From: Endobacterium cereale
Lineage (GTDB): Bacteria; Pseudomonadota; Alphaproteobacteria; Rhizobiales; Rhizobiaceae
Length of the DNA: 64,000 nucleotides
Assembly: GCF_009617585.1 (NCBI RefSeq)
Contig: NZ_WIXI01000051.1
Span: 558,001-622,000 of the forward strand
Direction of reading: 5' to 3'
Shown: positions 33,342 to 41,706 of the stretch, one piece after another
How the letters are laid out: the number at the start of each line of letters is the position of its first letter
How positions within the stretch are numbered: the stretch's first letter is position 1
Notes under the pieces: model-generated
Seen by the model: the letters and a program-made list of their open reading frames with translations, nothing else
Database searches by the model: none
Told to the model about the DNA's origin: nothing
Program-made: the position numbers and the translations under genes

Positions 33342-34490
33342 TCATGCCAAGCCGGGTCGGTCACTCGACATCACTGTCACGATCCGCTCGATCTCGTCCG
33401 GAGTGTTATAGTAGTGCGGCGATATCCGGATCGCATCGTTGCGGATGCTGGCGAAAATGCCGTTAGCAGTCAAATTGGCATGTGTTTCCAAAGTCGGTGT
33501 TCCGGGCCTCCTTAGAAGATTTATCCCGGAGCCAGTTTTGCCATCGAAATCGTAAACAAGTTCGAGACCTTCCTGGCGTGCACGTTCACGAAGCACTGTG
33601 CTCAGCCACAAAACCCTCTCCTCGATCCAGTCGATGCCTAGCTCATCGATTTGAGCAAGCCTTTCAACCAGTCCCAAGATGCCTGAACCATTGGCCGTTC
33701 CCGGTTCAAAGCGACGGGCATCTGGCAGGAAGTCGAGCTTGCGATTGAAGGCAAATGGATCGTTGACACTAAGCCAGCCGACAACCCTTGGAGTGATCGC
33801 GGCTAGGGCGCGTTCGGAGAAACTGGCAAAACCGATGCCGCGCGGTCCCATCATCCATTTGTGAGCACTAACGACGAGGACGTCGACACCTGCGGCTCCG
33901 ACGTCAAGTTTGATCGCACCGGTGGATTGAGTGCCGTCGACCACTAGGAGAGCCCCTGAGGCTGCGCAGATTTCCCCTAGCGCGGCAACATCAACACGAA
34001 ATCCGCTATAGAACTGGACGTGACTTACCGAGACGACGCGGGTCCGGCTATCGATAACTTCGCGAACATCGCTGACGTCGATGCGTCCTGTCCTAGAACC
34101 GACCTGGCGAACATCGACACCCAGCTCACCCAATTGCACCCAGCACAGAAAGTTTGACGGGAAATCCTCCGCGCAAACGACGATATTGTCGCCCGGACGC
34201 CAGTCGATGCCGAGCGCTACAAGTGAGAGCCCGTGAGCCGTGTTCTGGACATAGGCAATGTTGTCAGGACGTGATCCGACAAGCTTTGCGGCGAGAGCGC
34301 GGCCTTTGTCGAAGAAAGGGAGCGACGCAACTCGGTATTCCCTGAGCTTTTCCGATACGATCCTGTTGTAGTGCTCACTGGCTACCTGCACCCGTTTCGG
34401 TATGGGCGTTACCGAAGCATTATCAACGTATATCTTGTCGTGAATGTAAGGGATGTCGCTCCGCAACTGCGATATGAGTTCTTCGTGCAT
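33342..34490 (-). CDS. Class V aminotransferase family protein
   Basis: A 382-residue PLP enzyme with the lysine in SAHKWMMGPRG (about residue 214) and the aspartate in VVDGTQSTGAI. It looks like the branch with isopenicillin-N epimerase and SufS-like proteins, but lacks an obvious desulfurase cysteine loop. AGGACC lies ahead of the ATG. It is convergent with the lactonase-like gene. The reaction is unknown. Confidence 0.87.
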   Translation of the reverse strand: MHEELISQLRSDIPYIHDKIYVDNASVTPIPKRVQVASEHYNRIVSEKLREYRVASLPFFDKGRALAAKLVGSRPDNIAYVQNTAHGLSLVALGIDWRPGDNIVVCAEDFPSNFLCWVQLGELGVDVRQVGSRTGRIDVSDVREVIDSRTRVVSVSHVQFYSGFRVDVAALGEICAASGALLVVDGTQSTGAIKLDVGAAGVDVLVVSAHKWMMGPRGIGFASFSERALAAITPRVVGWLSVNDPFAFNRKLDFLPDARRFEPGTANGSGILGLVERLAQIDELGIDWIEERVLWLSTVLRERARQEGLELVYDFDGKTGSGINLLRRPGTPTLETHANLTANGIFASIRNDAIRISPHYYNTPDEIERIVTVMSSDRPGLA

Positions 34491-34747
34491 TTAAGGTCCT
34501 GCCGCCCACCAATTCGAAAGGACACTACGTTCCGGAATATTGGTAAGCAACCCACCTACGGCGTCCATAAAGTCCGCTTGGGGCCGACAGCAGTCTTTGC
34601 GCAAAACATGTCATAAAGCCCCTATTCGCCTTCAATAACCAGCCTTCCCCCTCATTTCGATGATGGACGCCATCACAAACTTTGGCTGGTGGTCCTCCCC
34701 TCTCCCGGCTAGGCATACATCACAATTGCCAGCCCCGGAGAATGCCC

Positions 34748-35671
34748 ATGCCGACCGTCCGTTATGTCACTGTCGATGTTTTCACGCAGACGCGTTTTAC
34801 TGGCAATCCACTCGCCGTCATTCTCGATGCGCAGGGCTTAACCAGTGCGGACATGCAGAACATCGCAACCGAGTTCAATTATTCGGAGGTGACTTTCGTT
34901 CTGCCGCCGCAGGATCCGGCCAATAGTGCTGAGGTGCGCATCTTCACACCGACCATGGAAGTGCCCTTTGCCGGTCACCCCAATGTCGGCACGGCCTATG
35001 TGCTTGGCCAGCAGGCCGAACTTTTCGGCACACCGGTGGGCGAGACACTGCGGTTCGAGGAAAAGGCAGGCCTTGTCGAGGTCTCTTTGAAACGTGAAAA
35101 CGGCAAGGTCACGACTGCTTCCATTCGCGCACCGCAGGCTCTGAGCACCGGCAGCACTGTCGATGCGCAAAGCGTCGCCAATTGCCTTTCTCTCGCTCTG
35201 GAAAACATCCGCGTGGCAAACCATCAGCCGCTTTATGCCTCGGTCGGCCTTGCCTTCGTGTTTGCCGAACTGGATGGCCTTGATGCGCTGGCCAAGGCTG
35301 CGCCCGATCTGGCTGCATTCAAGACGGCGGCGAAACGATACCCGGGCGAAGGGCTCGATTTCCCGATCTTCCTTTATGTTCGCGATACGGCCCGCCCCTG
35401 GCATATCCGCGCCCGCATGTTTTCACCGCTCGACAACGTGCCGGAGGACCCCGCCACCGGCAGCGCTTCAGCGGCGCTTGCCGCGTACCTGGTCGAAACC
35501 GATATCAATCTCCCGGCAGACGGCCAGACCGCCATCACCATCGAACAGGGCGTGGAAATGGGCCGCCGCAGTGTCATCGAGCTTGAGGTGACGAGACGAG
35601 CCGGCAAGGTGAGTGACGTTCTGGTCGGCGGAAGCTGCGCCATGGTCATGCGCGGCGAATTGGACTGCTAA
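34748..35671 (+). CDS. PhzF-family epimerase/isomerase
   Basis: The ATG at 34748 has GGAG seven bases upstream; an ATG six bases earlier would be too close. The 307-residue protein begins MPTVRYVTVDVFTQTRFTGN, has the PhzF fingerprint (the acid in ATEFNYSEVTFV, PFAGHPNVGTAY, DPATGSASAALAAY). PhzF acts in phenazine synthesis, but most homologues have other or unknown isomerase roles, and no phenazine genes are here. It is 99 bases ahead of a LysE-type exporter gene. Confidence 0.88.
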   Translation: MPTVRYVTVDVFTQTRFTGNPLAVILDAQGLTSADMQNIATEFNYSEVTFVLPPQDPANSAEVRIFTPTMEVPFAGHPNVGTAYVLGQQAELFGTPVGETLRFEEKAGLVEVSLKRENGKVTTASIRAPQALSTGSTVDAQSVANCLSLALENIRVANHQPLYASVGLAFVFAELDGLDALAKAAPDLAAFKTAAKRYPGEGLDFPIFLYVRDTARPWHIRARMFSPLDNVPEDPATGSASAALAAYLVETDINLPADGQTAITIEQGVEMGRRSVIELEVTRRAGKVSDVLVGGSCAMVMRGELDC

Positions 35672-35770
35672 CGGATTTGCCCGTCGTATGGCGGGCATTT
35701 CCAACCCGGCCTGTCGCAACCAGCGTCAACACAAAATCTGCCACATGCGGACCTTGCGGGAGACACGTAC

Positions 35771-36376
35771 ATGAGCGCCGAATATCTTCTGACTGCTTTC
35801 ATCATCTGCCTGTCGCCCGGCATCGGCGTCGTCTACACGCTGTCATCCACCATGGTCGGTGGCTTTCCGGCCGGGTTCTGGGCGTCGGTCGGTTGCACAA
35901 TCGCAACCGTCATCCATCTGGTAATCGCCATGGCGGGCCTTGCCGCCATCCTGCATACAAGCGCCGTTCTGTTTCAGACGATCAAGTTCGCCGGCGTCGC
36001 CTATCTGATCTGGATGGCATGGGCGGTGTTGAACGATAAGGGCGGCCTGTCGGTGCGCGCCGGCAAACCGGCATCGCCGGCCCAACTCGTCCGGCGCGGT
36101 ATTTTTCTGAATATCCTCAATCCGAAACTGCCGCTGTTCTTCGTGGCCTTCATCCCGCAATTCGTGCCTGCCGACAGCAAGACCATCCTGCTGATCGAAC
36201 TCGGCCTCGGCTTCACCGGCATGACCTTCGTGGTGTTTCTCGCTTATGCGGTGGTGGCCGCCACAGGCCGTGAGCGCCTGTTGCAAAGCGAACGCGCCAT
36301 GAACTGGCTGCGACGCGCTTTTGCGGCATCCTTTGCGGCTCTGGGTTTGAAGCTGGCGAGCGAAGGCGCGCGCTGA
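35771..36376 (+). CDS. LysE/RhtB-family exporter
   Basis: A 201-residue inner-membrane protein with six hydrophobic segments. Family motifs are CLSPGIGVVYTLSSTMVGG near the N-terminus and GIFLNILNPKLPLFFVAFIP near 115. It exports amino acids or related metabolites. GGGAGA precedes the ATG. It may be co-transcribed with the PhzF-like gene. Confidence 0.92.
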   Translation: MSAEYLLTAFIICLSPGIGVVYTLSSTMVGGFPAGFWASVGCTIATVIHLVIAMAGLAAILHTSAVLFQTIKFAGVAYLIWMAWAVLNDKGGLSVRAGKPASPAQLVRRGIFLNILNPKLPLFFVAFIPQFVPADSKTILLIELGLGFTGMTFVVFLAYAVVAATGRERLLQSERAMNWLRRAFAASFAALGLKLASEGAR

Positions 36377-36414
36377 CGAAACTGATCCAGCCAAAATTCC
36401 GGCAGGAGCAAGAA

Positions 36415-36454
36415 ACACAAAAGCCGCCCTTTGCCGGGCGGCTTTTGTGTTTTT
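36415..36454. terminator. Strong terminator, possibly bidirectional
   Basis: A 15-bp perfect stem (ACACAAAAGCCGCCC / GGGCGGCTTTTGTGT) with TTTGCC loop and T's on the plus side. It ends the LysE gene and may also serve the siderophore receptor gene from the other side. Confidence 0.85.
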
Positions 36455-36536
36455 GAAACGTCCTGATCCGCATGGACAGAGCGGAAAATGTGACATGACG
36501 TCGGTGGATCCGGAAGTGTGATACGCTTTCAGCCCA

Positions 36537-38723
36537 TCACCACTTGTAGGTCAGGCTACCGACGATCGTGCGGCCTTCGCCGTAAAAGCAGCCGAAATTG
36601 CAGCTTGCGGCATAACGCTTGTCGGCGATGTTCTGAACGGCCAGCGAGGCCTTGATGTTTTCCTTCTCGAAGGAAACGGAGGCGTCGAACAGGGTCGTAT
36701 CCGGCAGCTTAATCGTGTTGGTGTTGTTGCCGTAACGCTCGCCGACGTAACGCGCGCCAGCGCCCAGTTTCAGGCCCTCAAGCGCCGTATCCTCCTGGAA
36801 GGTATAAGCCACCCAGAGAGCTGCCGAATGCTGGGGAATGTTGGCCAGCTGGTTGCCCGTCGTCAGGATCGATGTGGAGGTGGGGCCATCGAATTCGAAG
36901 CCGCCGGTGGTGATCTGCGTGTCGCTGTAGGTGTAGCTTCCCAAAAGATCGAGCCCTTCGGCCAGGCTGGTCGTCGCTTCCAGCTCGAAACCTCTCGATT
37001 TTGCCTCGCCAACCTGCTGGGTAACCCGGTCGCCATTCTGGTCGCGAACGGTACCGGTGATGTTCGTCTTCGTCAGCTGGTAGACGCTGGCGGTGAACAT
37101 GCTGTTCCAGCCTTCCGGCTGAAACTTGAGGCCGGCCTCGATCATTTCGCCTTCTGACGCGTCGAGCAGCTCTCCGGTTGTCGTATTGAGGCCGGGCTGC
37201 GGATTAAACGAGGTCGAATAGCTGATGTAGGGCGCCAGGCCGTTATCGAAGAGATAGAGTGCTGCGGCGCGGCCAGTCAGGGCGTTGTCTTTATTGCGGC
37301 TGATCGTCCTTGTGTTTCTGCCGCCATCGAACGTGTTGCCCCGGATGTCGGACCAGTCCTGACGAAGACCGAATGTCAGGCGAAGCCGATCGATCGAGAT
37401 CTGGTCCTGCGCATAGATGCCGACCTGCTGCAGGCGATGATCCATGTAATCGGTCAACGCCACATTATAATTGAGCGGCGATCCATAGACCGGATTGAAC
37501 ACGTCGATCGAGCCTACGCTGTCGAACAGTGATGACCGGTCCTGCGTGTAATAGCGGTAATCGAAGCCGACAATCGCAGTGTGCTCCAGCGCGCCGGTCT
37601 CGAAATTCGCTTCCAACTGGTTGTCGATGCCGAAACTGTCGGTATCTTCTGACTGAACGCTCACGCCGCGATTGACGGTGCGCAGATCGGCGCCAAGCGA
37701 CGAATAATAGAGATTGTTGTAATCGGCGTCGAACGACAGGTACTGGGCGTTCTGGCGGAATTCGAATGTCTCGTTGAAGCGATGCTTGAACTCATAGCCC
37801 ACCGTCGCCAGCAGGCTCTTGTTGTCGTTGAAATCGGGTTCGCCGATGTAACGGCTGGTCGGGATGACGCCATTCGGATTAAAATCCAGCGTGCCGGCCT
37901 GTGGCAGGCCCAGCGGCGAGGTGCCGGTATCCCGCTGAAGCGAACCGAGAATCGTCAACGACGTGTCCTCGTCCGGTGCCCAGGTGAATGATGGCGCGAG
38001 ATAAAGGCGGTCATCGCTGGTGAAATCCTGCTCTCCATCGGCAAGACGGCCAAGCGCGGTAATTCGATAGGAAACGACGTCGTTGTGGACATCACCGGCG
38101 TCCAGCTTGATCTGGTAGCGGTCGTTGTTGCCGAATTCCACGCCGATCTCACCGAATTTTTCGAAGGTGGGACGCTTGGCGACGAGATTGATGATACCGC
38201 CCGGCTCGCCCTGACCGTAAAGAACCGAAGCCGGCCCCTTGATGACCTCGATACGTTCCTGGCCATACGGCTCGAAGGACAGCGCGCCGAAATCTCGAAT
38301 GAAACGGAAGGAATTGATGTAGACGCTGTCGACAGCTTCGAAACCGCGCATGATCGGATTGAAATAGCGCGCGTCATTGCCGAACGGTGCGGCAACAACA
38401 CCGGCGGTATAGCTCAGGGCTTCGCCGAGATTCTGGACGCCGCGATCCTCGAGCTGCTGCGTGGTGATGACGGAAATCGACTGCGGTGTCTCAATCAGCG
38501 GTGTCGTCGTTTTGGTACCGCCGGCGCTCTGTGCCGCAACATAGCCCTTCACCGGCCCGGTGGCGGCAGCGCTTTTTTCCCGAGCGGAGGTTCCCGCAGC
38601 ACCTTCGACAACGATGGTTTCAAGAACGGTTCCCTGCTGATCCTGTGCATGCGCTGGCGCGACAAGTGCGAGAGAGGAAACAGAAATTCCTAGGAAAATC
38701 TTGAGGGAAAACGATCGCGTCAT
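36537..38723 (-). CDS. TonB-dependent siderophore receptor
   Basis: The start at 38723 (MTRSFSLKIFLGISV) gives a signal peptide ending at APAHAQ. The mature protein begins with a TonB box (LETIVV). The plug domain (about 65-180) shows TPQSISVITTQQLEDRG and QGEPGGIINLVAKRP, and the rest is a 22-strand barrel ending in an aromatic residue (GSLTYKW). About 728 residues, typical for the FhuA/FoxA/FpvA group. It brings ferric hydroxamate-type or other siderophores across the outer membrane using TonB. The siderophore is unknown. I saw no clear iron operator. Confidence 0.95.
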   Translation of the reverse strand: MTRSFSLKIFLGISVSSLALVAPAHAQDQQGTVLETIVVEGAAGTSAREKSAAATGPVKGYVAAQSAGGTKTTTPLIETPQSISVITTQQLEDRGVQNLGEALSYTAGVVAAPFGNDARYFNPIMRGFEAVDSVYINSFRFIRDFGALSFEPYGQERIEVIKGPASVLYGQGEPGGIINLVAKRPTFEKFGEIGVEFGNNDRYQIKLDAGDVHNDVVSYRITALGRLADGEQDFTSDDRLYLAPSFTWAPDEDTSLTILGSLQRDTGTSPLGLPQAGTLDFNPNGVIPTSRYIGEPDFNDNKSLLATVGYEFKHRFNETFEFRQNAQYLSFDADYNNLYYSSLGADLRTVNRGVSVQSEDTDSFGIDNQLEANFETGALEHTAIVGFDYRYYTQDRSSLFDSVGSIDVFNPVYGSPLNYNVALTDYMDHRLQQVGIYAQDQISIDRLRLTFGLRQDWSDIRGNTFDGGRNTRTISRNKDNALTGRAAALYLFDNGLAPYISYSTSFNPQPGLNTTTGELLDASEGEMIEAGLKFQPEGWNSMFTASVYQLTKTNITGTVRDQNGDRVTQQVGEAKSRGFELEATTSLAEGLDLLGSYTYSDTQITTGGFEFDGPTSTSILTTGNQLANIPQHSAALWVAYTFQEDTALEGLKLGAGARYVGERYGNNTNTIKLPDTTLFDASVSFEKENIKASLAVQNIADKRYAASCNFGCFYGEGRTIVGSLTYKW

Positions 38724-38885
38724 GAATGAAGAAACCCCGTATAATGAAACCGGGCTCCTTATGTCAGGGTAAAGTCTACGAGAAAACTCTTCTTTACATC
38801 CCGCCCCCCTTAACCAGGGGGCTAAGCCACCGATTGTGGCCGAGGCGCCACATTTTCCGGCGGCGGCCAACAGACCTCGCCCGGC

Positions 38886-39047
38886 TTACACAAAATCCTT
38901 CAGCAGCAGGGTCACCGCCCACAGCACGAAGGCCAGCACCGCCAGTTTCCAGAAATCGGCGCGGCGCCTCAGTCCCGGCAGGCCGAGAGGCTTGATGATC
39001 TGGATGCCCATGGCAGCCAGAAGAAGCAGTCCGATTATCTTTGTCAT
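38886..39047 (-). CDS. Small membrane protein, 53 aa
   Basis: A short frame with ATG at 39047 and TAA at 38886-38888, beginning MTKIIGLLLLAAMGIQIIKP and ending TLLLKDFV. It has two hydrophobic helices joined by a basic loop (LRRRADFWK). The size and hydrophobic pattern match the small conserved inner-membrane proteins of alphaproteobacteria. It lies 162 bases upstream of the receptor gene on the same strand. Function unknown. Confidence 0.7.
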   Translation of the reverse strand: MTKIIGLLLLAAMGIQIIKPLGLPGLRRRADFWKLAVLAFVLWAVTLLLKDFV

Positions 39048-39244
39048 TCAAACTCGGTGCATTTTTTCAATGCCCGCCACAGGCTGGACATTTTTTCGAT
39101 CGACCACAGATAGGCTGAGGAGGCGGGATTCGGAACGAAATTTTTCATAACTCTCACCCTATAGTCCGGCGGCCTTCCATTCGCTGCCCGATCACCGTTC
39201 AAGGTCGGGCGTGCTGACACACGAAATTACGGTCGAACATACGC

Positions 39245-40537
39245 ATGAGACGCAATCTTCTGCCTGTCCTCGCCCTTCTCTCCGGCACACTTTTTCTCTT
39301 TCTCGGCAATGGTTTGCAGGGCCTCCTCCTGCCACTGCGCGGCTCGCTCGAAGGGTATTCCAACGAAGCGCTGGGTTTTCTCGGTACTTCCTGGGCCGCC
39401 GGTTTCGTGATCGGCTGTTTCGTGGCGCCGAACGTGGTCAGGCGCATAGGTCATGTGCGCGCCTTCTCTGGTTTTCTCGGTCTCATCTGTTTGAACGTGC
39501 TTTTGACCGGCATTCTCGTTGACCAGACGGCCTGGCTGACCCTTCGCGCCATTACCGGCTTCTGCACCGCCGGCACCTCGATGATCATCGAAAGCTGGCT
39601 GAACGAACGCGCCACCAATGAAAGCCGCGGCGCGATCTTCTCCTTCTATATCGCCATCACCCTGTTCGGCGTGGTCGGCGGGCAGATGATGGTGATGTTC
39701 GCCGATGTTTCGGCACCACTTCTTTTCATGCTCTGCGGCATTCTTTATTGCGTGGCGCAACTGCCGACAACGCTCTCCAAGGCCGCCTCGCCGCAACCGC
39801 TCAAACGCGTGCGGCTGGATTTACCGAGCCTCTACAGCCATTCGCCGATCTCCTTTATCGGCATCCTTCTGATCGGCATCGCCAATGGCGCCTACGGCAC
39901 GCTCGGTGCCGTTTTCGGTGCCCGCGCGGGGCTGGATCAGACATCGATCGCGGCCATGGTGTCGATCACCATCTTTGCCGGCGCCATCATGCAGTTCCCG
40001 GCCGGCCGCCTGTCCGACCGCATGGATCGTCGTTACGTTCTCGCCGGCCTTTCGGCCGCCGCAGCGCTGGCCGCATTGATCCTGCTCGTCATCCAGCCGA
40101 CCAATGTCACGGCCATCATCATTCTCGTCGCTATCTACGGCGCCATGGCGAACGCGCTCTACCCAATCGCCGTTGCCCATGCCAACGACTTCGCAGCACC
40201 CGAAGATTTCGTGAAGGTTTCGGGTGGCCTGCTGCTGCTCTTCGGCATCGGCACGATCATCGGCCCCACGCTCGGCGGCCCGGTGATGACGGCGCTTGGA
40301 CCTTACGCCTTGTTTGCGGTCACGGCAGGCGCGCATATACTCATTTCTGTCTATGCGATCATCCGCAGCCGCATCCGCGCCGCAGTACCCGTGGATGAAC
40401 GTGACAACTACACGACCGCCCCTGCCGGCAATGCGCTTCTTGGCACGCCGGAAGGTTTGGCACTCGATCCGCGCGCCAGCACCAATGCGGAAGGCGGCAG
40501 CGAGCCCACCGAGGAGCAACGCCGCGCCACGGCGTGA
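39245..40537 (+). CDS. Major facilitator superfamily transporter
   Basis: A 430-residue protein with 12 hydrophobic helices and a long polar C-terminal tail. The conserved loop motif between helices 2 and 3 (VVRRIGHVRAF) and the one in the second half (GRLSDRMDRRYVL) are present. It resembles the YcaD-type group. Substrate unknown. The stop overlaps a small frame that leads into the DUF1192 gene. Confidence 0.9.
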   Translation: MRRNLLPVLALLSGTLFLFLGNGLQGLLLPLRGSLEGYSNEALGFLGTSWAAGFVIGCFVAPNVVRRIGHVRAFSGFLGLICLNVLLTGILVDQTAWLTLRAITGFCTAGTSMIIESWLNERATNESRGAIFSFYIAITLFGVVGGQMMVMFADVSAPLLFMLCGILYCVAQLPTTLSKAASPQPLKRVRLDLPSLYSHSPISFIGILLIGIANGAYGTLGAVFGARAGLDQTSIAAMVSITIFAGAIMQFPAGRLSDRMDRRYVLAGLSAAAALAALILLVIQPTNVTAIIILVAIYGAMANALYPIAVAHANDFAAPEDFVKVSGGLLLLFGIGTIIGPTLGGPVMTALGPYALFAVTAGAHILISVYAIIRSRIRAAVPVDERDNYTTAPAGNALLGTPEGLALDPRASTNAEGGSEPTEEQRRATA

Positions 40538-40569
40538 CAATTGATGATGAGGTCAAACGGGAGGAAACC

Positions 40570-40761
40570 ATGACCTTTCTTGACGACGACCGCCCGAAGA
40601 AACCACTGGCCCACGAGATCGGACAGGATCTCTCCACTCTGTCCGTCGATGAAATCGACAAGCGCGTGGCACTGTTGCGCGAAGAAATCGCGCGGCTGGA
40701 GGCGGAGAAGGTAACAAAGGCATCAGGCAAGGCGGCAGCTGAAAATCTGTTCAAATCCTGA
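40570..40761 (+). CDS. DUF1192 family protein
   Basis: The start at 40570 (MTFLDDDRPKKPLAHEIG) has GAGGAAA upstream and fits the family better than the longer frame. The 63-residue protein has the DUF1192 core LSVDEIDKRVALLREEIARLEAE, a short coiled coil. Role unknown; the gene is common before the rcdA-like gene in rhizobia. Confidence 0.85.
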   Translation: MTFLDDDRPKKPLAHEIGQDLSTLSVDEIDKRVALLREEIARLEAEKVTKASGKAAAENLFKS

Positions 40762-40839
40762 AACGGATAAGCAATCGCAGACCAAAACAATTGATAAAAA
40801 TAACATTAAATGCAGCTGCTTTAACCGAATATTAAGCAT

Positions 40840-40845
40840 TATAAT
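40840..40845 (+). promoter_or_regulatory. -10 box of the sRNA candidate
   Basis: A perfect TATAAT about 12 bases before the estimated sRNA 5' end; the -35 is not clear. Confidence 0.45.
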
Positions 40846-40851
40846 TCATTA

Positions 40852-40956
40852 CTATCCACATCCAGTTCTTCTGGTCTCAGACGGTTTGCCTATCCGGTGA
40901 AAGGGTCTGATTTCTCCCTGTTTTACCTTGAGAGCCGCCTTTGCGGCTCTTTTTTT
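40852..40956 (+). ncRNA. Small RNA candidate, MmgR/alpha-r8-like
   Basis: A promoter-like TATAAT, then CCAG-TTCTT-CTGG, a stem TCAGAC (40877-40882) / GTCTGA (40905-40910), a single-stranded CTCCC (40914-40918) and a strong terminator make a complete Hfq-type small RNA. CTCCC can pair with ribosome binding sites of target mRNAs. The layout matches what I recall of the rhizobial alpha-r8 (MmgR; Rfam suhB) family, a regulator linked to polyhydroxybutyrate; this identification is from memory and unchecked. It lies between the DUF1192 and rcdA-like genes, with no frame of its own. Confidence 0.6.
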
Positions 40957-40958
40957 TG
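40931..40958 (+). terminator. Terminator of the sRNA candidate
   Basis: AGAGCCGC - CTTT - GCGGCTCT followed by eight T's. Confidence 0.9.
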
Positions 40959-41121
40959 GGCCTCAAGCACCTATCCTGTGGGAATTAACCCTTCCTTAAG
41001 AATTGGCTTGCGGATTTGAGCTATCAGTACCATCTTGATGCGGAAGACAGACGGGGGCGGAACCTTTGGGCCACCTTCGTCATTGCCTGATCAAGTTGAT
41101 GCGTTAGCAGGAATGAATCCC

Positions 41122-41631
41122 ATGTCAGAACAGGTATTGAATACCGTCAGTTTCGCAGGCCGCGCGGCATCGTCCTCGCAGTTCAAGGGCCTGTATTCTG
41201 AAGGCATGTCTCTGGTGGAAGAAACCGCCGGATACCTGGATGGCACCGGCCGCGCAGCATCCAAGGTTCTGCCGCGCATGGCATCGGTGCTTTATGCGGC
41301 CGAATCCATGCGGCTGACCACGCGCCTGATGCAGATGGCCTCGTGGCTTCTGTTGCAGCGTGCGGTCAACAACGGCGAGATGAGCCGTGATCAGGTGATT
41401 TCCGAAAAGAGCAAGGTTCGCCTCGACGGCTTTAACGTCGATCGCAACGCTCCGGGCTGGAATGATCTTCCGGAAGGTTTCCGTGATCTGGTCGAACGCT
41501 CGCTGCGCCTGCAGAACCGTATCGCCATTCTTGATCGCGAGATTTACCGTCCGGGTGAAGCCAAGCTTCCCGACAATGAAAACGGCGTGCGCGCCCAGCT
41601 GAACCTGCTGAGCACCGCCTTTTCGAACTGA
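41122..41631 (+). CDS. rcdA: RcdA-like protein (DUF1465)
   Basis: The ATG at 41122 (MSEQVLNTVSFAGRA) follows AGGAA by nine bases. The 169-residue helical protein has the family block ESMRLTTRLMQMASWLLLQRAV and LYSEGMSLVEETAGYLDG. In Caulobacter RcdA is an adaptor that brings CtrA and other proteins to ClpXP in the cell cycle. The family match is clear to me; the function here is by analogy. Confidence 0.88.
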   Translation: MSEQVLNTVSFAGRAASSSQFKGLYSEGMSLVEETAGYLDGTGRAASKVLPRMASVLYAAESMRLTTRLMQMASWLLLQRAVNNGEMSRDQVISEKSKVRLDGFNVDRNAPGWNDLPEGFRDLVERSLRLQNRIAILDREIYRPGEAKLPDNENGVRAQLNLLSTAFSN

Positions 41632-41664
41632 TCTACTGTCTACGCATCCAAGCACAAATTTTTC

Positions 41665-41692
41665 AAAGCGGACTTCGGTCCGCTTTTTTTTA
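41665..41692 (+). terminator. Terminator of rcdA
   Basis: AAAGCGGAC - TTCG - GTCCGCTTT followed by further T's, with a very stable TTCG loop. Confidence 0.9.
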
Positions 41693-41706
41693 TGCTGAAT
41701 CGGGCG

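Noticed and set aside
34742..34747. Earlier ATG of the PhzF-like gene
   Set aside because: It lies only one base after the GGAG, too close for a ribosome binding site; the ATG at 34748 is well spaced.
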